Below are positions 52,834 through 64,000 of a stretch of DNA of 64,000 nt, in pieces. How positions within the stretch are numbered: position 1 is the stretch's first letter; each line of letters begins with the position of its first letter. The stretch lies in contig JANJXV010000048.1 of NCBI GenBank assembly GCA_024803745.1, forward strand, positions 2,600,001 to 2,664,000. Direction: 5' to 3'. Source of the stretch: Megascapheus bottae. Its lineage: Eukaryota; Chordata; Mammalia; Rodentia; Geomyidae. The notes under the pieces were generated by a model, which searched no databases, was not told where the DNA came from, and was given only the letters and a program-made list of their open reading frames with translations. Made by a program: the position numbers and the translations under genes.

Positions 52834-54921
52834 CTCTAACCCCTAACCATAACCCTAACCTTAAACATAACACTTACCCTAACCCTAAATATAACCCTTA
52901 CACTTACCCTAACCCTAAGCCTAACCTTAATGCTATCCCTAACCCTTAACCGAAACCTAATCCTTACACTAACCCTAACCCTATCTCTAAACCTAACCCT
53001 TACCCTTACCCTAACCCTAACCCTAACCTTAACCCTAACCCTAACCCTAACCCTAACCCTTACCCTTACCCTAACACTAAGCCTAATCTTAATGCTAACC
53101 CTAACCCTAAACCGAAACCTAAACCTTACCCTAATCCTAAGAATAACCTTAATGCTAACCCTAACACTAAACGGAAACCTAATCCTTACGCTAACCCTAA
53201 CCTAACCCTTACCCTAACCCTAACCCTAACCCTAACCCTAACCTAACCCTTACCCTAATCCTAACCCTAACCCTAACCACTAACCCTAACCCTTACCCTA
53301 ACCCTTACCCTTAACCTAACCCTAATCCTACCTCTAACCCTAACCCTAAATCTAACCGGAAGCCTTACCCTAACCCTAACCCTAAACCTTAGCCTAACCC
53401 TAACCCTAACCCTAACCTCAACACTAACCCTAACCCTAACCCTAACCCTAACCCTAACCCCAAACCTAACTCTAAAGCTAAACCTTACCCTAATCCTAAA
53501 CCTAACCCTAACCCTAACCCTGACCCCTTACCCTAACCCAAACCCTCATCCTTACCCTAACCCTAAGCCTAACCTTAATGCTAACCCTAACCCTTAACCG
53601 AAACCTAATCCTTACCCTAACCCTAACCCTAACTCTAAACCTAACCCTTACCCTTACCCTAACCCTAACCCTAACCTTAACCCTAACCCTAACCCTAACC
53701 CTAACCCTAAACCTAACCCTTACCCTTACCCTAACCCTAACCCTAACCCTAACCTAAACACTAACCCCAACCCTAACCCTAACCCTAACCCTAACCCCAA
53801 ACCTAACTCTAAAGCTAACCCTAACCCTTACCCTAACCCTTACCCTTAACTTAACCCTAACCCTACCTCTAACCCTAACCCTAAATCTAACCGGAAGCCT
53901 TACCCTAACCCTAAACCTAACCCTTAGCCTAACCCTACCCTTATCCTAAACCTAAACCTAACCCTAACCCTGACCCCTAACCCTAACCCAAACCTTCATC
54001 CTTACCCTAACCCTAACCCTGAACTTAACCCTAAACCTAACACTAGCCCTAACCCTAACCCTTACCCTAACCCTAACCCTGAACCTAAACCTAACCCTAA
54101 CCCTTACCCTTACCCTAAGCATAACCTAAACCTAACCCTAACCCTAACCCTAACTGTTATCCTAACACGAAACCTAACCCAAACCCTAACCCTTACCCTT
54201 ACCCTAAACCTAAACCTTATTCTAACCCTAATCCTAACCCTAACATTAATTCTAACCCTAACCCTAACCCTAAACCTTACCCTAACCCTAAACTTAATCC
54301 TTACCCTAACTCTAACCCTAACCCTAACCCTTACCCTAACACTAACCCTGAGCCTAATCCTAACCATAATCCTTACCCTTACCCTAACCCTAACCCTAAA
54401 ACTAACCCTAACCCTCACCCGAAACCTAACCCTTACCCTAACCCTAAACTTAACCCTAACCCTAACCATAACCCTAACCCTTACCCTAACCCTATCCCTA
54501 ACCCTACACTAACCCTATCCTAAACTTTAACCTTACTATAACCCTAACCCTAACCCTAACCCTTACCCTTACACAAACCCTAAACCTAACCCTAACTCTA
54601 ACCCCTAACCCTAACCCTAAACTTAAACATAACACTTACCCTAACCCTAACCCTAAATCTAACCCTTACCCTTACCCTAACCCTAAGCCTAACCTTAATG
54701 TAAACCCTAACCCTAAACCGAAACCTAATCCTTACTCTAAACCTAACCCTAACCCTCAACCAAACCCTAACCCCTAATCCTAACACTTACCCTTACGCTG
54801 TCCCTAACCCTAACCCTAACCCTAAAACTTACCCTAACCCTAACCTTACCCTTACCCTAACCCTAACCCTAACTCTAACACTAAACCTAACTCTTACCCT
54901 AACCCTTACCCTCACCCTAAC
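52272..54921. repeat. 2.65 kb tandem duplication, unit 1
   Basis: 2650 bp, followed directly by a near-identical second unit in the same orientation. It includes CTATCCTAAACTTT at 52754 and 54515, CCGGAAGCC at 53356 and 53891, and the 60-bp TTAATGC doublet at 53089/53149. The differences I found from unit 2 are substitutions at 52949/55599 (A/C), 53087/55737 (T/C) and 54226/56882 (C/A), plus one hexamer more in unit 2. Confidence 0.95.
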
Positions 54922-55452
54922 CCTAACCCTAACCCTAACCCTAACCCCAAACCTAACTCTAACGCTAAACCTTACCCTTATCCTAAACCTAAACCTAACC
55001 CTAACCCTGACCCCTAACCCTAACCCAAACCCTCATCCTTACCCTAACCCTAACCCTGAACTTAACCCTAAACCTAACACTAGCCCTAACCCTAACCCTT
55101 ACCCTAACCCTAACCCTGAACCTAAACCTAACCCTAACCCTTACCCTTACCCTAAGCCTAAACCTAAACCTAACCCTAACCCTAACCCTGACCCCTAACC
55201 CCAACCCTAACCCTAACCCTTACCCTAACCTTAACCCTGAGCCTAATCATAACCATAATCCTTACCCTTACCCTAACCCTAACCCTAAACCTAAACCTAA
55301 CCCTCACCCGAAACCTAACCCTTACCGTAACCCTAACCTTAACCCCAACCCTAACCATAACCCTAACCCTTACCCTAACCCTATCCCTAACCCTACACTA
55401 ACCCTATCCTAAACTTTACCCTTACTCTACCCTAACCCTAACCCTAACCCTT

Positions 55453-55483
<31 letters not shown>

Positions 55484-57577
55484 CTCTAACCCCTAACCAT
55501 AACCCTAACCTTAAACATAACACTTACCCTAACCCTAAATATAACCCTTACACTTACCCTAACCCTAAGCCTAACCTTAATGCTATCCCTAACCCTTACC
55601 CGAAACCTAATCCTTACACTAACCCTAACCCTATCTCTAAACCTAACCCTTACCCTTACCCTAACCCTAACCCTAACCTTAACCCTAACCCTAACCCTAA
55701 CCCTAACCCTTACCCTTACCCTAACACTAAGCCTAACCTTAATGCTAACCCTAACCCTAAACCGAAACCTAAACCTTACCCTAATCCTAAGAATAACCTT
55801 AATGCTAACCCTAACACTAAACGGAAACCTAATCCTTACGCTAACCCTAACCTAACCCTTACCCTAACCCTAACCCTAACCCTAACCCTAACCTAACCCT
55901 TACCCTAATCCTAACCCTAACCCTAACCACTAACCCTAACCCTTACCCTAACCCTTACCCTTAACCTAACCCTAATCCTACCTCTAACCCTAACCCTAAA
56001 TCTAACCGGAAGCCTTACCCTAACCCTAACCCTAAACCTTAGCCTAACCCTAACCCTAACCCTAACCTCAACACTAACCCTAACCCTAACCCTAACCCTA
56101 ACCCTAACCCTAACCCCAAACCTAACTCTAAAGCTAAACCTTACCCTAATCCTAAACCTAACCCTAACCCTAACCCTGACCCCTTACCCTAACCCAAACC
56201 CTCATCCTTACCCTAACCCTAAGCCTAACCTTAATGCTAACCCTAACCCTTAACCGAAACCTAATCCTTACCCTAACCCTAACCCTAACTCTAAACCTAA
56301 CCCTTACCCTTACCCTAACCCTAACCCTAACCTTAACCCTAACCCTAACCCTAACCCTAACCCTAAACCTAACCCTTACCCTTACCCTAACCCTAACCCT
56401 AACCCTAACCTAAACACTAACCCCAACCCTAACCCTAACCCTAACCCTAACCCCAAACCTAACTCTAAAGCTAACCCTAACCCTTACCCTAACCCTTACC
56501 CTTAACTTAACCCTAACCCTACCTCTAACCCTAACCCTAAATCTAACCGGAAGCCTTACCCTAACCCTAAACCTAACCCTTAGCCTAACCCTACCCTTAT
56601 CCTAAACCTAAACCTAACCCTAACCCTGACCCCTAACCCTAACCCAAACCTTCATCCTTACCCTAACCCTAACCCTGAACTTAACCCTAAACCTAACACT
56701 AGCCCTAACCCTAACCCTTACCCTAACCCTAACCCTGAACCTAAACCTAACCCTAACCCTTACCCTTACCCTAAGCATAACCTAAACCTAACCCTAACCC
56801 TAACCCTAACTGTTATCCTAACACGAAACCTAACCCAAACCCTAACCCTTACCCTTACCCTAAACCTAAACCTTATTCTAAACCTAATCCTAACCCTAAC
56901 ATTAATTCTAACCCTAACCCTAACCCTAAACCTTACCCTAACCCTAAACTTAATCCTTACCCTAACTCTAACCCTAACCCTAACCCTTACCCTAACACTA
57001 ACCCTGAGCCTAATCCTAACCATAATCCTTACCCTTACCCTAACCCTAACCCTAAAACTAACCCTAACCCTCACCCGAAACCTAACCCTTACCCTAACCC
57101 TAAACTTAACCCTAACCCTAACCATAACCCTAACCCTTACCCTAACCCTATCCCTAACCCTACACTAACCCTATCCTAAACTTTAACCTTACTATAACCC
57201 TAACCCTAACCCTAACCCTTACCCTTACACAAACCCTAAACCTAACCCTAACTCTAACCCCTAACCCTAACCCTAAACTTAAACATAACACTTACCCTAA
57301 CCCTAACCCTAAATCTAACCCTTACCCTTACCCTAACCCTAAGCCTAACCTTAATGTAAACCCTAACCCTAAACCGAAACCTAATCCTTACTCTAAACCT
57401 AACCCTAACCCTCAACCAAACCCTAACCCCTAATCCTAACACTTACCCTTACGCTGTCCCTAACCCTAACCCTAACCCTAAAACTTACCCTAACCCTAAC
57501 CTTACCCTTACCCTAACCCTAACCCTAACTCTAACACTAAACCTAACTCTTACCCTAACCCTTACCCTCACCCTAAC
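54922..57577. repeat. 2.65 kb tandem duplication, unit 2
   Basis: 2656 bp. The offset from unit 1 is 2650 bp up to about 56.1 kb and 2656 bp after it, because one run of CCCTAA near 56080-56112 has six units where unit 1 has five. This is a directly visible single-repeat length change. Homology at the boundaries is short: about 11 matching bases at 52272, 54922 and 57578. Confidence 0.95.
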
Positions 57578-58616
57578 CCTAACCCTAAAACTAACACCTA
57601 ACCCTAACCCTTACCCTAACCCTAACCCTAACCCTAACCTTAACCCTAAAGCTAACCCTAACCCTTACCCTTACCTTAACCCTAAACCTAACACTAACCC
57701 TAAACCTAACCCTTAACCTTACTCTAACCCTTAATGCTAACCCTAACCCTAACCCTTACCCTAACCCTAACTCTAACCCTAATCCATACCCTAACCCTAA
57801 CCCTAACCCTTACCCTTTCTTAACCCTAACCCTAACCCTAACCTTAACCCTTACACTTACCTTAACCTAATCCTACACCTAAACCTAACCCTAATCCTAA
57901 TACTAAACCTAACCCTAACCCTAAACCTTACTGTTAACCTAACCCTAAACCTAACCCTAACCCTAACCCTAACACTTACCCTTACACTAACTCTTACCCT
58001 AACCCCAAAACTTACCCTAACCCTAACCCTAACACTAAACCCTAACCCTACCCTAACCCTAACCCTAACCCTTACCCAAACCCTAACCCTTATTCTAACC
58101 CTAACCCTAACCCTTAGCCTAACCCTAATCCTAACCCTAAACTTAACCCTAACCCTAACACTAACCCTAAACCTTACCCTTACCCCAATCCTATCCATAA
58201 CCCTAACACTAACCCTAGCCTTAACCCTAACCCTAACCCTTACCCTAACCCTAACCCTAACCCTAACCCTAACCCTTACCCTTACCCTAACCCTAACCCT
58301 AACCTTAATGCTAACCTAACCCTAACCCTAAACCTAACCCTAACCCTAACAGTTACCTTTACCCTAAGCCTAACCCTAAACCGAAACCTAACCCTAATCC
58401 TAACCCTAACCCTAAATCTAACCCTAAATTTAACCCTAACCCTAACCCTATCCCTTAACCTTACCCTAACCCTAACTCTAAACCTAACCCTAACTCTAAA
58501 ACTAATCCTTACCCTCACCCTAACCCTAAACCTAACACTAAGCCTAACCCTAAACTTAAGCCTTACCCTTACACTTACCCTAACACGAACCGTAACCCTA
58601 AACCTTACCGTAATCC

Positions 58617-58657
<41 letters not shown>

Positions 58658-58658
58658 T

Positions 58659-58703
<45 letters not shown>

Positions 58704-59100
58704 TCCCTATACCTAACCCTTACCCTAAACCTAACCCTAACCCCTAACCCTAACCCTTACCCTAACCCTAAACCTAACCCTAACCCTTACCCTAATGCTA
58801 ACCCTAACTCTAACACTAACCCTAACACAAAACCTAACCCTTACCCTAACCCTAACCCTAATCCTAACCCTAACCCTAACCCTAACCCTAACCCTAACTT
58901 TACCCTTACTCTAACCCTAACCCTAACCCTAACCCTTACTCTTACACTAACCCTAAACTTAACCCTAACCCTAACGATAACCCTAACCCTTACCCTAACC
59001 CTATCCCTAACCCTACACTAACCCTATCCTAAACTTTACCCTTACTCTAAACCTAACCCTAACCCTAACCTTTACCCTTACACTAACCCTAAAAATAACC
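57578..59100. repeat. Degenerate hexamer stretch within the CCGGAAGCC region
   Basis: No gene. 57.6-58.95 kb is ordinary variant hexamers without the CCGGAAGCC marker; a stretch near 58300-58400 (AACAGTTACCTTTACCC, AAACCGAAACC) matches 36640-36720. The family resumes with CTATCCTAAACTTT at 59024. Confidence 0.65.
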
Positions 59101-59777
59101 CTAACTCTAACCCCTAAACCTAACCCTAACCCTAACCTCAACACTAACCCTAACCCTAACCCTAACCCTAACCCCAAACCTAACTCTAACGCTAAACCAT
59201 ACCTTTATCCTAAACCTAAACCTAACCCTAACCCTGACCCCTAACCCTAACCCAAACCCTCATCCTTACCCTAACCCTAACCCTGAACTTAACCCTAAAC
59301 CTAAAACTAGCCCTAACCCTAACACTTACCCTAACCCTAATCATAACCCTGAACCTAAACCTAACCCTAACCCTTACCCTTACCCTAAGCCTAAACCTAA
59401 ACCTAACCCTAACCCTAACCCTAACTCTTATCCTAACCCTAAACCTAACCCTAACCCTAATCCTTACCCTTACTCTAAACCTAACCCTAAACCTAAACCT
59501 TATTCTACCCCTAATCCTAACCCTAACATTAATTCTCACCCTAACCATAACCCTAAACCTTACCCTAACCCTAAATTTAATCCTTACCCTAACTCTAAAC
59601 CTAACCCTAACCCTTACCCTAACCCTAACCCTTACCCTTACCCTTACCCTAAACCTAACCCTAAACCTAAACCTTATTTTAACCCTAATCCTAACCCTAA
59701 CATTAATTCTCACCCTAACCCTAACTCTAACCCTTACCCTAACCCTAACCCTGAGCCTAATCCTAACCATAATCCTT

Positions 59778-59808
<31 letters not shown>

Positions 59809-61850
59809 CCCTAACCCTCACCCGAAACCTAACCCTTACCCTAACCCTAACCTTAACCCTAACCATAACCCTAACCCTTACCCTAACCCTATCCCTCACC
59901 CTACACTAACCATAACCTAACCTTTACCCTTACTCTAACCCTAACCCTAACCCTAACCCTTACCCTTACACTAACCGTAACCCTAACTCTAACTCTAACC
60001 CCTAACGCTAACCCTAACCTTAAACATAACACTTACCCTAAGCCTAACCCTAAATCTAACCCTTACCCTTACCCTAACCCTAAGCCTAAACTTAATGCTA
60101 ACCCTAAACCTTAACCGAAACCTAATCCTTACACTAACCCTAATCCTAACTCTAAACTAAATCTTACCCTTACCCTAACCCTAACACTAACCTTCACCCT
60201 AACCCTAACCCTAACCCTAACCCTTACCCTTACCCTAACCCTAAGCCTAACCTTAATGCTAACCCTAACCCTAAATCGAAACCTAATCCTTACCCTAACT
60301 CTAAGCCTAACCTTAATGCTAACCCTAAACCTAAACCGAAACCTAATCCTTACCCTAACCCTAACCTAACCCTTACCCTAACCCTAACCTTAACCCTAAC
60401 CTAACCCTTACCCTAATCCTAACCCTAACCCTAACCACTAACCCTAACCCTTACCTTAACCCTTACCCTTAACCTAACCCTAACCCTACCTCTAACCCTA
60501 ACCCTAAATCTAACCGGAAGCCTTACCCTAACCCTAACCCTAACCCTTAGCCTAACCCTAACCCTAACCCTAACCTCAACACTAACCCTAACCCTAACCC
60601 TAACCTCAACACTAACCCTAACCCTAACCCTAACCCTAACCCCAAACCTAAATCTAACGCTAAACCTTACCCTTATCCTAAACCTAACCCTAACCCTAAC
60701 CCTGACACCTTACCCCAACCCAAACCCTCATCCTTACCCTAACCCTAAGCCTAACCTTAATGCTAACCCTAACCCTTAACCAAAACCTAATCCTTACCCT
60801 AACCCTAACCCTAACTCTAAACCTAACCCTTACCCTTACCCTAACCCTAACCCTAACCTTAACCCTAACCCTAACCCTAACCCTAAACCTAACCCTTACC
60901 CTTACCCTAACCCTAACCCTAACCTCAACACTAACCCTAACCCTAACCCTAACCCTAACCCTAACCCCAAACCTAACTCTAACGCTAACCCTAACCCTTA
61001 CCCTAACCCTTACCCTAAACCTAAACCTAACCCTACCTCTAACCCTAACCCTAAATCTAACTGGAAGCCTTACCCTAACCCTAACCCTAACCCTTAGCCT
61101 AACCCTAAACCTAACCCTAACCTCAACACTAACCCTAACCCTAACCCTAACCCTAACCCTAACCCCAAACCTAACTCTAACGCTAAACCTTACCCTTATC
61201 CTAAACATAAACCTAACCCTAACCCTGACCCCTAACCCTAACCCAAACCCTCATCCTAACCCTAACCCTAACCCTGAACTTAACCCTAAACCTAACACTA
61301 GCCCTAACCCTAACCCTTACCCTAACCCTAACCCTGAAACTAAACCTAACCCTAACCCTTACCCTTACCCTAAGCCTAAACCTAAACCTAACCCTAACCC
61401 TAACCCTGACCCCTAACCCCAACCCTAACCCTAACCCTTACCCTAACACTAACCCTGAGCCTAATACTAACCATAATCCTTACCCTTACCCTAACCCTAA
61501 CCCTAAACCTAAACCTAACCCTCACCCGAAACCTAACCCTTACCCTCACCCTAAACTTAACCCTAACCCTAACCCTAACCCTTACGCTAACCCTATCCCT
61601 AACCCTACACTAACCCTATCCTAATCTTTACCCTTACTCTAACCCTGACCCTAACCATAACCCTTACCCTTACACTAACCCTAACACTAACCCTAACTCT
61701 AACCCCTAACCCTAACCCTAACCTTAAACATAACACTTACCCTAACCCTAACCCTAAATATAACCTTTACACTTACCCTAACCCTAAGCCTAACCTTAAT
61801 GCTAACGCTAACCCTTAACCGAAACCTAATCCTTACACTAACCCTAACCC
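59101..61850. repeat. CCGGAAGCC family, paralogue of about 50.8-52.95 kb
   Basis: CCGGAAGCC lies at 60514 and as CTGGAAGCC at 61061; CTATCCTAA-type phrases lie at 59911 (diverged) and 61616; the 60-bp TTAATGC doublet lies at 60253/60313. The stretch 60760-61416 follows 51886-52548 closely at an offset of about 8.87 kb, with scattered single-base changes. Confidence 0.82.
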
Positions 61851-63911
61851 TATCTGTAAACCTAACCCTTACCCTTACCCTAACCCTAACCCTAAACTTA
61901 ACCCTAACCCTAACCCTAACACTTACCCTTACCCTAACCCTAAGCCTAACCTTAATGCTAACCCTAACCCTAAACCGAAACCTAAACCTTACCCTAACCC
62001 TAAGAATAACCTTAATGCTAACCCTAACCCTAAACGGAATCCTAATCCTTACGCTAACCCTAACCTAACCCTTACCCTAACCCTAACCCTAACCCTAACC
62101 TCAACACTAACCCTAACCCTAACCCTAACCCTAACCGCAAACCTAACTCTAACGCTAACCCTAACCCTTACCCTAACCCTTACACTTAACCTAACCCTAA
62201 ACCTACCTCTAACCCTAACCCTAAATCTAACCGGAAGCCTTACCCTAACCCTAACCCTAACCCTTAGCCTAACCCTAAATATAACCCTAACCTCAACACT
62301 AACCCTAACCCTAACCCTAACACCAAACCTAACTCTAATGCTAAACCTTACCCTTATCCTAAACCTAACCCTAACCCTAACCCTGACCCCTAACCCTAAC
62401 CCAAACCCTCATCCTTACCCTAACCCTAACCCTGAACTTAACCCTAAACCTAACACTAGCCCTAACCCTAACCCTTACCCTAACCCTAACCCTGAACCTA
62501 AACCTAACCCTATCCCTTACCCTTACCCTAAGCATAACCTAAACCTAACCCTAACCCTAACCCTAACTCTTATCCTAACCCGAAACCTAACCCTAACCCT
62601 AACCCTTACCCTAACCCTAACCCTAACCCTAAACCTTATTCTAACCCTAATCCTAACCCTAACATTAATTCTAACCCTAACCCTAACCCTAAACCTTACC
62701 CTAACCCTAAACTTAATCCTTACCCTAACTCTAAACCTAACCCTAACCCTTACCCTAACACTAACCCTGAGCCTAATCCTAACCATAATCCTTACCCTTA
62801 CCCTAACCCTAAACCTAAACCTAACCCTAACCCTCACCCGAAACCTAACCCTTACCCTAACCCTAACCTTAACCCTAACCCTAACCATAACCCTAACCCT
62901 TACCCTAACCCTATCCCTAACCCTACACTAACCCTATCCTAAACTTTAACCTTACTCTAACTCTAACCCTAACCCTAACCCTTACCCTTACACAAACCCT
63001 AAACCTAACCCTAACTCTAACTCCTAACCCTAACCCTAAGCTTAAACATAACACTTACCCTAACCCTAACCCTAAATCTACACCTTACCCTTACCCTAAC
63101 CCTAAGCCTAACCTTAATGTTAACCCTAACCCTAAACCCGAACCTAATCCTTACTCTAACCCTAACCCTAACCCTAAACCTAAACCTTACCCTTACCCTA
63201 ACCCTAACCCTAAACTTAACCCTAACCCTAACCCCAACCCTTACCATTACCCTTACCCTAACCATAACCATAACCATAACCCTAACCCTAACCCTAACCC
63301 TAAACTTAACCCCAAACCTAACCGTAACTGTAACCCTAACCTAACCCTTACCCTAATCCTAACCCTAACCCTAACCACTAACCCTAACCCTTACCCTAAC
63401 CCTTACCCTTAACCTATCCCTAACCCTACCTCTAACCCTAACCCTAAATCTAACCAGAAGCCTTACCCTAACCCTAACCCTAACCCTAACCCTAACCCTA
63501 ACCTCAACACTAACCCTATCCCTAACCCTAACCCTAACCCTAACCCTAGCCTAACCCTAACCCTAACACTAACCTCAACACTAACCCTAACCCTAACCCT
63601 AACCCTAACCCTAAACCTTACCCTAACCCTAACCTTAATCCTTACCCTAACACTAACCCTAACCCTAACCCTTACCCTAACCCTAAACCTGAGCCTAATC
63701 CTAACGATAATCCTTACCCTTACCCTAACCCTAACCCTAAACCTAACCCTAACCCTCACCCGAAACCTATCCCTTACCCTAACCCTAATCTTAACCCTAA
63801 ACCTAACCATAACCCTAACCCTTACCCTAACCCTATCCCTAACCCTACACTAACTCTATCCCAAACTTTACCCTTACTCTAACCATAACCCTAAACCTAA
63901 CCCTAACCTTT

Positions 63912-63942
<31 letters not shown>

Positions 63943-64000
63943 CTCTAACCCCTAACCCTAACCCTAACATTAAACATAACACTTACCCTAACTCTAACCC
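61851..64000. repeat. CCGGAAGCC family, right end of window
   Basis: The 60-bp TTAATGC doublet is at 61952/62012, CCGGAAGCC at 62231 and as CCAGAAGCC at 63454, and CTATCC-AAACTTT phrases at 62934 and 63856. 62.4-63.2 kb follows 54.0-54.75 and 56.65-57.4 kb with moderate divergence. The repeat runs off the right edge, so the array continues beyond the window. Confidence 0.8.

Larger units (their letters stand above)
1..64000. repeat. Degenerate telomere-type satellite, (CCCTAA)n on + / (TTAGGG)n on -
   Basis: Every line of the window reads as hexamers related to CCCTAA. Most variants change one base and keep the 6-base phase; CCCTTA (TAAGGG on the other strand), often as two in a row, and ACCTAA are the most obvious. 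Missing or extra bases (CCTAA, CCCCTAA) shift phase now and then. G is rare on the + strand, almost always single, and I saw no GGG and no block of TTAGGG on the + strand, so the tract has one orientation. TTAGGG is the telomere repeat of vertebrates and many other eukaryotes. Perfect runs are short throughout, so this is not a fresh terminal array but a decayed subtelomeric or interstitial one. No gene, RNA gene or transposon interrupts it. Confidence 0.97.

Noticed and set aside
1..64000. CRISPR-like array
   Set aside because: Repeats are contiguous six-base units without spacers, and the tract is eukaryotic telomere type.
1..64000. Plant-type (CCCTAAA)n telomere
   Set aside because: CCTAAA phrases occur, but they mostly keep the six-base phase (CCCTAA ACCTAA) and seven-base units are the exception.
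1..64000. Long-read base-calling artefact of pure telomere repeat
   Set aside because: Variants are too diverse and are shared in order between distant copies. I cannot exclude duplicate placement of reads for the two near-identical tandem duplications.

Overview
The whole 64 kb window is one unbroken tract of degenerate telomere-type repeat. Read on the + strand it is (CCCTAA)n, so the - strand is (TTAGGG)n. Single-base variants of the hexamer are scattered through the entire tract: CCCTTA, ACCTAA, CACTAA, CCATAA, CGCTAA, CTCTAA, CCCTCA, CCCCAA, CCCGAA and others, plus occasional 5-mers and 7-mers. I see no protein-coding gene, tRNA, rRNA, CRISPR array, transposon or unique sequence anywhere. 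The long open frames are a by-product of a 6-base period: a 6-mer is two codons, so the reading frames that avoid TAA/TAG stay open and encode only (Leu-Thr)n, (Asn-Pro)n, (Val-Arg)n or (Leu-Gly)n.

Organism: a TTAGGG-type telomere points to a eukaryote. A vertebrate or other animal is most likely, but many fungi, some protists and some plants share this repeat, and nothing here allows a finer call. The C-rich strand runs 5'->3' from left to right throughout, with no switch of orientation. This is the polarity expected at the left end of a chromosome, or in an interstitial tract of that orientation. The longest perfect canonical run I found is seven units (10893-10934), so the window does not contain a clean, telomerase-maintained terminal array. 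It looks like old, decayed, subtelomeric or interstitial telomeric satellite.

Layout: the variant hexamers act as bar-codes and reveal a history of segmental duplication. (1) About 1-4900 is a diverged copy of about 9250-14050, offset 8.8-9.06 kb. (2) 12871-17005 and 17006-21138 are an almost perfect head-to-tail duplication of about 4.13 kb, with a 20-bp match at all three boundaries. (3) A block marked CCCCAAAGCAA occurs at 6.3, 14.3, 18.4 and 22.6 kb, and an island AAAGCTCACACCAA occurs nine times, only in the first 26 kb. (4) 23.9-32.3 kb holds two interleaved families with 361-bp and 265-bp local duplications. (5) 33-50 kb holds paralogous blocks (38.0/42.8 kb; 43.9/49.3 kb) and short tandem duplications of 133, 144 and 348 bp. 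(6) 50.7-64 kb, with an outlier at 34.5-36.5 kb, is a family marked by CCGGAAGCC and by CTATCCTAAACTTTACCC. It includes a second almost perfect tandem duplication, 52272-54921 / 54922-57577.

No genes work together here. The biological content is the repeat itself and the record of its amplification. I found no previously undescribed gene system, and I say so rather than promote repeat-encoded open frames to genes. The near-identical duplications could be real recent events or assembly artefacts; sequence alone cannot separate these.
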